From Luminiphilus sp. (GTDB taxonomy: Bacteria; Pseudomonadota; Gammaproteobacteria; Pseudomonadales; Halieaceae), in the NCBI GenBank assembly GCA_029251065.1, contig JAQXEB010000281.1:1-8183 (forward strand): a stretch of DNA of 8,183 bases, in the 5' to 3' direction. Under the pieces are notes generated by a model that saw only the letters and a program-made list of their open reading frames with translations, did no database searches and was not told the DNA's origin. A program made the translations under genes and the position numbers. Positions 1-6,057 of this stretch are shown here, in pieces; the stretch's first letter is position 1, and each line of letters opens with the position of its first letter.

Positions 1-1007
1 GCGTGCCCAAACAGTTCAATATCGTCCTGTTCTGCCGGCAAAGTTTCGCCCCGTGCCACGCGAATCTGCCACTCGACCAGATCATAGCCTGTGACCATTT
101 CGGTCACTGGGTGCTCGACCTGAAGGCGTGTATTCATCTCAAGAAAATAGAACTCACCCGCCTCATCGAGCAGAAACTCAACTGTTCCCGCACCCACATA
201 ATCAACGGCCTTAGCTGCCTCGACCGCTGCCTGCCCCATGGCCACTCGCAACTCGGGCGTCATGACTGGACACGGCGCTTCTTCCACAACCTTTTGATGG
301 CGGCGCTGAATAGAACAATCGCGCTCTCCGAGGTAAATCGTATTGCCCGACTTATCGGCGAACACCTGAATCTCAACATGCCTCGGACGCACCACCGCCT
401 TTTCAATAATCAATTCGCTGGATCCAAAGGCATTGTGGGCTTCCGATTGGGCCAGCTCGATAGCCGACTCCAGATCTGAAGCATCGTGAACCAAGCGCAT
501 GCCACGACCACCCCCGCCAGCCGCAGCCTTGACCATTACGGGCATGCCAATCTTGTTCGCCTCGGCGATCAGTGTCGCGTTTGATTGATCATTGCCTTGA
601 TAACCCGGCACACAAGGAACACCGGCGTCTATCATGGCTCGCTTCGCACGCGCCTTGTCGCCCATCACCTCAATGGCGGCGTTTGGCGGTCCAATAAACT
701 CAATGCCACGCGCTTCACACGCCGATGCGAACGCTTGGTTCTCAGACAAAAAGCCGTATCCGGGGTGAATGCAATCGGCGCCAGTACGATCCGCGGCGTC
801 GAGGATCGCATTGATTTGCAAATAAGACTCCGCAACCGGTGCAGGTCCAATACAAATTGACTGATCCGCCTCACGCACGTGCATCGCATCTGCGTCAGCC
901 TCTGAGTAAACGGCAACGGTTTTCATGCCCATCGTTTTCGCAGTTCGCATAATGCGCACCGCAATTTCTCCGCGATTGGCCACGAGCAGGGTTGTCAGTG
1001 CCTTCAT
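1..1007 (-). CDS. atuF: Geranyl-CoA carboxylase alpha subunit (biotin carboxylase part), 3' end cut by window
   Basis: This is the ATP-dependent biotin-carboxylating subunit of an acyl-CoA carboxylase. I translated it from the ATG at 1007; 335 codons are open to the window edge with no stop. The N-terminal domain starts MKALTTLLVANRGEIAVRI and carries HPGYGFLSEN (81-90). The ATP-grasp region has MGDK (115-118), a lysine at 160 and the glycine loop GGGGRGM (164-170). EMNTRLQVEHP (290-300) contains the catalytic Arg294. The sequence stops at FGH, just before the usual HAxExR segment, so the rest of the biotin carboxylase domain and the biotinyl-lysine domain lie outside. Family members with a fused biotin carrier are about 650-670 residues long. 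It starts 2 bases after the atuE stop, with a GGAG ribosome site at 1016-1019, 8 bases upstream. The biotin carboxylase half does not distinguish geranyl-CoA from methylcrotonyl-CoA carboxylase; the name rests on the neighbouring atuA, atuC and atuE. Confidence 0.85.
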   Translation of the reverse strand, partial: MKALTTLLVANRGEIAVRIMRTAKTMGMKTVAVYSEADADAMHVREADQSICIGPAPVAESYLQINAILDAADRTGADCIHPGYGFLSENQAFASACEARGIEFIGPPNAAIEVMGDKARAKRAMIDAGVPCVPGYQGNDQSNATLIAEANKIGMPVMVKAAAGGGGRGMRLVHDASDLESAIELAQSEAHNAFGSSELIIEKAVVRPRHVEIQVFADKSGNTIYLGERDCSIQRRHQKVVEEAPCPVMTPELRVAMGQAAVEAAKAVDYVGAGTVEFLLDEAGEFYFLEMNTRLQVEHPVTEMVTGYDLVEWQIRVARGETLPAEQDDIELFGH

Positions 1008-1009
1008 TA

Positions 1010-1813
1010 TTAAATCTCCGTGTGCCAGTTAGGTTTGCGCTTCTCGATGAAGGACGCCACGCCCTCCTTACCCTCATCGCCTTGCAGGCAACCACTAAAG
1101 TTCATAGCTGCAAACTCCACTTTCTGTTCATCAGGCGTTGTCGGCATACCAATGATTAGGGCTTTGCACGCCGCCACTGCACCGGGCGCGCACTCGAGCA
1201 CGTCTTGTTTAACCCGTTGCTCAAGGGCCTCTAGCTCTTCAGTATTACTCGCAACAAAGTCCAAAACGCCCAGCGCTCCGGCCTCTTCACCCTTAAATCG
1301 GGCGGCTGTGAGCATTAATCGACGACCTGTTGAGTAACCGCATTTTTGCAACACATAGCGCGCTATTTGTGCGGGCGTAATCCCAATTCGCGTCTCTGAA
1401 AATCCAAACTTAGCATCGCGTAGCCCTACCGTAACGTCGCAACAACAGGCGACACCCAAGCCGCCCGCCATTGCCGCACCCTCGATAACGGCCACCGTCA
1501 CCTGCGGTAATGCATTCAACTCAGCAAGGACGTGTCCAATACGACGACTCATTCGCATCGCGTCTTGTGTCGCACCCGTGGCCATCGCATTAAACCCCTT
1601 AAGGTCGCCCCCCGCGCAAAAAAAGCCACCTTTGCCGCGTATCGTGATACCTCGAATATCACGCTGATCCTTAATCGACTCAATAACGGCGGCCAGATCC
1701 TCCACAGCCTCGTCTGTTAATGGGTTACGGCGTTCCGGTTGATTGAACCAGACGGTGAGCCACCCCGCGTCGAGCGACAGCGCTAAGGTTTTTGTTTTAG
1801 GTAGTGTAGCCAT
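1010..1813 (-). CDS. atuE: Isohexenylglutaconyl-CoA hydratase-like enoyl-CoA hydratase (crotonase family)
   Basis: This is a crotonase-fold protein of about 267 residues, the usual family length. It would add water to isohexenylglutaconyl-CoA, the product of geranyl-CoA carboxylase, in acyclic terpene breakdown. The oxyanion-hole motifs are FFCAGGDLKGFN (near residues 64-75) and GAAMAGGLGVACCCDV (near 112-127). The second catalytic glutamate of classical enoyl-CoA hydratases is kept in FGFSETRIGITPAQ (Glu near 140). The first glutamate position (GGcE in classical enzymes) is GGLG here, as is common in the methylglutaconyl/isohexenylglutaconyl-CoA hydratase branch. Three in-frame starts lie side by side: GTG at 1819, ATG at 1816 (overlapping the atuC stop as TGATG) and ATG at 1813. 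GAGGA at 1821-1825 is 7 bases before the 1813 ATG and only 4 before 1816, so I chose 1813. The leucine-pathway hydratase LiuC is the main alternative; the adjacent atuA disfavours it. Confidence 0.82.
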   Translation of the reverse strand: MATLPKTKTLALSLDAGWLTVWFNQPERRNPLTDEAVEDLAAVIESIKDQRDIRGITIRGKGGFFCAGGDLKGFNAMATGATQDAMRMSRRIGHVLAELNALPQVTVAVIEGAAMAGGLGVACCCDVTVGLRDAKFGFSETRIGITPAQIARYVLQKCGYSTGRRLMLTAARFKGEEAGALGVLDFVASNTEELEALEQRVKQDVLECAPGAVAACKALIIGMPTTPDEQKVEFAAMNFSGCLQGDEGKEGVASFIEKRKPNWHTEI

Positions 1814-1815
1814 CA

Positions 1816-3438
1816 TCACATCCTCGCAATGCCGAAGGCATTGGCACGTGTTTCTCGCAGTCGACCTTCCAAAACGGTTTCAAGACAGAACGCGAGTACT
1901 TTGCGAGTATCCCGCGGGTCAATAATGCCGTGGTCAAGTACACGACCCGACGTGTAGAACGCATCTTCTTGAGCGTCAAAGTGCGCCCGAATAGCCGCCG
2001 CTTGCTGCTCTAACATCTCCTCAGGCGCCTCTTGCCCTTTTCGAGCCGCCCCGACACGAGCCACCTCAGACATCGTGTCAGCCGCGCTTTGGCCTGCCAT
2101 CACACCTGTCCGGGCGTTGGGCCAGGCAAACAAAAAGTCCGGTTGATAGGACCAACCACACATACCGTAGTTGCCCGCCCCAAAACTTGCCCCGATGTAG
2201 AGCGAAATCTTTGGAACGCGCGCGTTAGAAACCGCCTGAATCATTTTTGATCCATGCTTGATCATCCCAGCTTGTTCGTACTCAGTACCGACCATGTACC
2301 CCGTCGTATTGTTGAAGAACAAAATAGGCATGTCTGCAGCGTCACAGAGCTGTATAAATTGCGCGGCTTTCGTCGCACCATTGGGATCAATAGGCCCGTT
2401 GTTACCGATAAAGCCAAAGCTAATGCCGGTAATCGATGCATACCCACAAACGGTTGACACCCCATAGCGCGCCTTAAACTCCTCGACGGACGAGTCGTCG
2501 ACCAGACGTGCCAGCACCTCGCGCACATCGTACGGAACCTTCGGATCGACAGGAATCGCGCCAGCAAGCTCTTCAGCAGGAAAGCGAGGTGGCTCGTAGG
2601 GTCGTCTCACAACCGAGGTCACTCGTTTGTTCCAGTCGATACTCTTCATGACCTCGCGCGCCTTTAAAATCCCGTGCGCGTCGTCCTCCACCAAATACTC
2701 GACCACACCCGAGACACTCGAGTGCATTTCTGTACCACCGAGTTCTCGATCATCAGCCTCTTCACCGGTCGCGGCTTTTACCAAGGCGGCACCACCAAGT
2801 GCCGCCATGCCATTTTCCTTAACCCCAATGACGTAGTCGGACATGCCGGGCATGTAGGCGCCACCGGCAGTAGAACCCCCGTGCAGTACCACCATGGTGG
2901 GTATTCCCGCTGCAGAAAGTCTTGCAAGATCACGAAAGACATTGCCAAAACGAGACCACAACTCAACTTTGTACTTCAAAAGATTAGCGCCTGCACTTTC
3001 GACCAAATGAATGACGGGGAGCTTTTGCCGCATGCACATCTCTAGAATGGAGGTCGATACAAAGCCTGTTGACTCGGTTGCAGCGCCTGCTGAAATTCCT
3101 GAGTCATCCACCCAAATCATGCAACGCACACCCTCTACAAAGCCAACACCCACGATGACCGACGCTCCGGGAACACTGGTTTCCTGATCAGGGTTTTCAA
3201 CGCAAAAATTCGCCATTGAATGCATTTGTAAAAACGGCATACCCGGATCGAGCAGGCGTTCAAGACGCTCTCTCGGCGACAGTTGTCCGCGCGCCCGGAA
3301 GGTTTTTAGCCGCTTATTCGAGGTGTCAATGGTGCGCTGCTCAAGGTCACGCCAATGGTTGATGAGTGCGACCATATTTGATCGATTTTCTTCAAAACTA
3401 TCGCTCGAGGGCTGCACAGTTGAGGTGAGGATTGCCAT
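1816..3438 (-). CDS. atuC: Geranyl-CoA carboxylase beta subunit (carboxyltransferase)
   Basis: This 540-residue two-domain carboxyltransferase moves CO2 from carboxybiotin on the alpha subunit to an acyl-CoA, expected to be cis-geranyl-CoA. The N-terminal crotonase-like domain (about 30-290) has SAGANLLKYKVE (148-159), HGGSTAGGAYMPGMSDYV (186-203) and GGAALVKAATGE (225-236). The C-terminal domain (about 300-535) has GNNGPIDPNGATKAAQFI, FFNNTTGYMVG (374-384), GASFGAGNYGMCGW (416-429) and WPNARTGVM (439-447). The NNGPIDP and NNTTGYMVG wording resembles geranyl-CoA carboxylase more than methylcrotonyl-CoA carboxylase; this is from memory of the families, not an alignment. Oddities are Trp429 where relatives usually have Arg after MCG, and AGQSAA in place of the usual GGEQAA after VM. 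The start is ATG one base after the atuA stop, with GGAGG at 3445-3449 six bases upstream. Translation is probably coupled to atuA. Assignment as a biotin-dependent carboxyltransferase is near certain; the substrate is inferred. Confidence 0.87.
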   Translation of the reverse strand: MAILTSTVQPSSDSFEENRSNMVALINHWRDLEQRTIDTSNKRLKTFRARGQLSPRERLERLLDPGMPFLQMHSMANFCVENPDQETSVPGASVIVGVGFVEGVRCMIWVDDSGISAGAATESTGFVSTSILEMCMRQKLPVIHLVESAGANLLKYKVELWSRFGNVFRDLARLSAAGIPTMVVLHGGSTAGGAYMPGMSDYVIGVKENGMAALGGAALVKAATGEEADDRELGGTEMHSSVSGVVEYLVEDDAHGILKAREVMKSIDWNKRVTSVVRRPYEPPRFPAEELAGAIPVDPKVPYDVREVLARLVDDSSVEEFKARYGVSTVCGYASITGISFGFIGNNGPIDPNGATKAAQFIQLCDAADMPILFFNNTTGYMVGTEYEQAGMIKHGSKMIQAVSNARVPKISLYIGASFGAGNYGMCGWSYQPDFLFAWPNARTGVMAGQSAADTMSEVARVGAARKGQEAPEEMLEQQAAAIRAHFDAQEDAFYTSGRVLDHGIIDPRDTRKVLAFCLETVLEGRLRETRANAFGIARM

Positions 3439-3439
3439 A

Positions 3440-5236
3440 TCACGCCTCCAAAAGGTGTTGTGGAATCATAATGGGGGTGTCCAGTAGTACTTGCGCGTAG
3501 GCCTTGGCCTGCGGATCGTTCCTCAGACTGGCGATACCGCCGCCGCCCAGCGCGTTATGCAGCAGGAAGTTGAGTGCCGACGTTCCCGGTAGGTAGTAGC
3601 GATCAATACCCGGCGCTGTCATAAAGTGCGCGAAGCGATCTGCCACGTAGGCCTCGGTCAGCGTTGCGGCGATCCAAGGGAGATAATCGGGCTTTCGTGC
3701 GATAATACCAACGTTGGCCTTGTCGCCCTTATCACCTGAACGACCCCAGGCGAGCGTCTCAAGTGGCACCTCGACAAGAGCAGATCCAGGGCTGTCATCA
3801 ATATCCGGAATACCAGTCTCACAGGGCGCGCTGATACCGACCGGCGCAGTCGGTGGAATAAACGCCGTTTCTGCCGCCTCGTCGATAAGCTTCAACTCGA
3901 GCGATGATTTGTCAACGAGCGTTGAAAACAGACGGATCACGGGTGAGGGCTTAGCGCGAGCGCCCGCAAAAAATGCCATGCCCGCAGGCGCACCCAACGC
4001 CACACCTGATAATTCGCGCAGCAGCAGGGCCACAGCACGTGCGTCTTGGTGCCGACACGCCACCTTAAGGGCTACCTCTCGACTCGACGTTGCCGTCGCA
4101 TGGGCTCCCCAGAAACTCTCTTCACCGATGACATCAATAGCCACGTCATCAAAGTCTGCAGCACCCATTGCTTTAATCTTCGCTCGCGTGCGCACCAGAG
4201 CCTCTTCAGCGAAAATACGGGCCTTGTCTGCGGCTCGCCGCCCAATGCACCAAAAGGTCGTACCCGCACGCCAACCATCCGCCCAGGTCATACTCGCCTT
4301 GTAGCTTGAGGTGACACCTCGACCGCGAGCACCGGACACATGAACTCGGTTCTCACCCACTTCCTCGAGGAGGATCTGAGTAAAATCGCACACAACATCC
4401 GGCACGACATAAGCCGCGGGGTCCCCAATTTCATAGAGAAGCTGCTCTGCCACCGTCCCCTTGTTAACAATGCCGCCCGTGCCCGTAGGCTTGTAAAGAT
4501 CGCACGATCCGTCTTTTGATATCTCAGCAATCGGGTAGCCCACCTTGTACAGTGAGTCCGCCACTTTTTCCCAGTCGGTGAAGTTTCCGCCTGTAACTTG
4601 CGGACCGCACTCAATGAGGTGCCCGATGGCAGAGCCCGCAGCAAGGTTGTCGAGCTCATCGACGGACCAACCAAATTCGTAAATGCACGCACCAAGGGTC
4701 ACGGCACTGTCGACACAGCGCCCCGTAACCACAATATCCGCTCCGGAAGCCAGCGCTGCCGCTACCGGAAAACCGCCAATGTACGCATTAGCGCTCGCGA
4801 TTTTGTCCACGGGGGGGAATGCTTCATCCGAGAACATCTCGGTAACCCCAGAGGACTTCAACTGATCGAGGTGAGGCATTAGGTCATCACCCGTGACCAC
4901 TACTACTTTCAGATTCAACCCAGCAGCGGCAATGCTCTCTCGCAGTGCTTCACCACACGCCTCAGGATTCACGCCGCCAGCGTTGCTGATTAGCTTTACA
5001 CCGGAGTCCGCAATGCGCTGTAAATTCGGCTTCACAATGGCCGAAACAAAGTCCGTCGCATAACCTAAGTTCGGATCGGAAGCGCGTGCGCGCGCCAAAA
5101 TCGACATCGTAATTTCGGCCAAATAATCAAAAACAATGTAATCAAGGTCACCTTCAGCGAAGAACTGCGACATTGCCATGTCCGTCTCCCCCCAGAAACC
5201 GGTTGCACCGCCAATCTTAATGGTCTTGTCAGACAC
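3440..5236 (-). CDS. atuA: Acyclic terpene utilization protein AtuA (DUF1446 family)
   Basis: This 598-residue protein belongs to the AtuA/DUF1446 family and matches the usual full length. In Pseudomonas, AtuA is required for growth on citronellol or geraniol, but its reaction is not established. The AtuA domain spans about 6-450, starting KIGGATGFWGETDMAMSQ and followed by LDYIVFDYLAEITMSILARA (31-50), SNAGGVNPE (84-92), DIVVTGRCVDSAVTLGA (167-183) and GPQVTGGNFTDW (211-222). A proline-rich linker leads to a C-terminal ferredoxin-fold-like domain (about 487-590) with LAWGRSGDKGDKANVGI (495-511). No signal peptide or membrane segment is visible, so it is probably cytosolic. The start is GTG. 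In-frame stop codons TAA and TAG lie just upstream and the next ATG is inside the conserved N-terminal block, so GTG is effectively forced; AGGGG at 5246-5250 sits 9 bases before it. It is first in the operon, one base from atuC, which suggests a job linked to the carboxylase step. Confidence 0.92.
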   Translation of the reverse strand: MSDKTIKIGGATGFWGETDMAMSQFFAEGDLDYIVFDYLAEITMSILARARASDPNLGYATDFVSAIVKPNLQRIADSGVKLISNAGGVNPEACGEALRESIAAAGLNLKVVVVTGDDLMPHLDQLKSSGVTEMFSDEAFPPVDKIASANAYIGGFPVAAALASGADIVVTGRCVDSAVTLGACIYEFGWSVDELDNLAAGSAIGHLIECGPQVTGGNFTDWEKVADSLYKVGYPIAEISKDGSCDLYKPTGTGGIVNKGTVAEQLLYEIGDPAAYVVPDVVCDFTQILLEEVGENRVHVSGARGRGVTSSYKASMTWADGWRAGTTFWCIGRRAADKARIFAEEALVRTRAKIKAMGAADFDDVAIDVIGEESFWGAHATATSSREVALKVACRHQDARAVALLLRELSGVALGAPAGMAFFAGARAKPSPVIRLFSTLVDKSSLELKLIDEAAETAFIPPTAPVGISAPCETGIPDIDDSPGSALVEVPLETLAWGRSGDKGDKANVGIIARKPDYLPWIAATLTEAYVADRFAHFMTAPGIDRYYLPGTSALNFLLHNALGGGGIASLRNDPQAKAYAQVLLDTPIMIPQHLLEA

Positions 5237-5243
5237 TGTGATG

Positions 5244-5250
5244 TTCCCCT
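5244..5250 (-). promoter_or_regulatory. Ribosome binding site of atuA deciding a GTG start
   Basis: Read on the minus strand this is AGGGGAA, 7-9 bases before GTG at 5236 depending on the core taken. Stop codons in the atuA frame lie immediately upstream, so no longer reading frame is possible. Confidence 0.75.
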
Positions 5251-5268
5251 ATTATTCTCATGATTACT

Positions 5269-5285
5269 GCTCATTAATAATGAGC
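5269..5285. promoter_or_regulatory. Perfect 17-base palindrome, candidate AtuR operator
   Basis: GCTCATTAATAATGAGC is a perfect inverted repeat centred on position 5277, within the atuA-atuR intergenic region. TetR proteins bind such palindromes as dimers. In Pseudomonas aeruginosa, AtuR binds two 13-bp inverted repeats in the equivalent region. This one lies just downstream of the predicted atuA start of transcription, where bound repressor would block the operon. The palindrome is directly visible; binding by the TetR protein encoded next door is inferred. Confidence 0.65.
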
Positions 5286-5295
5286 CTGACTCAGG
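5285..5295. promoter_or_regulatory. Perfect 11-base palindrome, second candidate operator half of the atu control region
   Basis: CCTGACTCAGG is a perfect inverted repeat centred on 5290. It shares its first base with the end of the 17-base palindrome. The two centres are 13 bases apart, a little over one helical turn, so two dimers could sit on overlapping faces. It falls on the predicted atuA transcription start. Its sequence differs from the first palindrome (both contain TGAG/CTCA elements), so it may be a weaker site or a chance repeat. Confidence 0.45.
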
Positions 5296-5297
5296 TT

Positions 5298-5326
5298 ACT
5301 ATAAGCGCTTGCTGTTTAGCCCACAA
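5298..5326 (-). promoter_or_regulatory. Predicted sigma-70 promoter of atuA
   Basis: On the minus strand, TTGTGG (5321-5326) stands as a weak -35 box, followed by a 17-base spacer and TATAGT (5298-5303), which matches five of six bases of the -10 consensus. Transcription would begin near 5291, inside the palindromes and about 55 bases before the atuA GTG. The plus strand of the same place reads TATAAG (5300-5305), a possible -10 box for the divergent regulator gene without a good -35 partner. Two promoters sharing their -10 region would be controlled together by a repressor bound at the palindromes. Confidence 0.5.
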
Positions 5327-5379
5327 GCCATTGCGCAGAAACAGTTTTTCGAAACAAAAACAGCCGAGCTGGACTGACT

Positions 5380-6057
5380 ATGAATACGACACAACGGCAA
5401 CGATTAGAGGCGCGCGAAGAGAACTTACTCGTCGCCGCAACCGCTGTATTTGCTGAATCTGGCGTGGACGGTGCTCGCATGGCGGAGATTGCGCGGCGTG
5501 CCGATATTGCCGAGGGTACAATTTATCTTTATCACAAGAACAAACAGGAACTTTTAGAAGCCGTTGTTGATCGATTCTGGCGTGAGCTGACGCGAGGCGC
5601 GCTAGCCGCACTTTCACCCCACGGCTCTGTGACGCAGCAACTCAAAGAGCTTGCTCACTACCACCTACACTCACTCATTGACGACTTCAAGATTATCGAG
5701 ATCACCTCGCGAGCGAGGGAAAGACAGGGTGAGACCGGACGCCAGTTACCGCAAATTCGAGAGTACGTCCGCGTCTTTGACGCCATACTCGAGCGAGGTA
5801 TTGGGCTCCAGGAATTCGATGCATCAACTCCCGTCTGGCAAATGCGCGACGTCTTCTACGGCACCCTCGAGCATTCCGCTCGGACTCTAGTGCTTCGCAA
5901 CCAAGCGTTTGATGCCTCAGTCATCGACAACTTGCTACTGCTGTTTGAACGCTTCCGACAGACCACACCCGGAGTAGAGGGACAAACCACGACCGAGACA
6001 TCCATTATGGATGCGCTCGCCCGGATCGAAAGTCATCTGACAAAAAAGAGCAGCTAG
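5380..6057 (+). CDS. atuR: TetR-family transcriptional regulator, divergent from atuA (AtuR-like)
   Basis: This 225-residue protein has an N-terminal TetR helix-turn-helix domain at about residues 12-60. ENLLVAATAVFAESGVDGAR is the first helix, and MAEIARRADIAEGTIYLYHK contains the recognition helix, followed by NKQELLEAVVDRF. The rest is the ligand-binding and dimerisation domain, which is too variable to name a ligand. It faces away from atuA across a 143-base intergenic region, the same arrangement as atuR and atuA in Pseudomonas. It is therefore probably a repressor of the operon, released by a terpenoid acyl-CoA, and may repress itself. The ATG at 5380 has only a weak ribosome site (GGA at 5371-5373), and no better start is seen. 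Its TAG stop overlaps the stop of the convergent DHH gene. The TetR family is certain; the AtuR role rests on position. Confidence 0.87.
   Translation: MNTTQRQRLEAREENLLVAATAVFAESGVDGARMAEIARRADIAEGTIYLYHKNKQELLEAVVDRFWRELTRGALAALSPHGSVTQQLKELAHYHLHSLIDDFKIIEITSRARERQGETGRQLPQIREYVRVFDAILERGIGLQEFDASTPVWQMRDVFYGTLEHSARTLVLRNQAFDASVIDNLLLLFERFRQTTPGVEGQTTTETSIMDALARIESHLTKKSS

Noticed and set aside
3..479. 158-codon plus-strand open frame opposite the biotin carboxylase gene
   Set aside because: The minus strand here encodes intact biotin carboxylase motifs through to the window edge. The plus frame has no recognisable domain and is an antisense shadow.
1010..3438. Carboxylase and hydratase genes as a leucine-degradation (liu) cluster
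   Set aside because: The genes are homologous to liuB and liuC, but the adjacent atuA, the divergent TetR gene (liu clusters usually have a MerR-type LiuR), and the lack of isovaleryl-CoA dehydrogenase or HMG-CoA lyase here favour atu. It stays an alternative to be settled by phylogeny.
3714..4304. 196-codon plus-strand open frame inside atuA
   Set aside because: It is low-complexity (Ser/Ala/Arg-rich) and lies wholly opposite conserved AtuA sequence, as expected of a shadow frame in GC-rich coding DNA.
4288..4695. 135-codon minus-strand open frame overlapping atuA
   Set aside because: It is an alternate frame of the atuA coding strand with no family features; AtuA is continuous across it.
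5303..5310. AAGCGCTT palindrome in the atuR-atuA intergenic region
   Set aside because: Eight bases is short enough to occur by chance, and it lies in the spacer of the predicted promoter without further symmetry.
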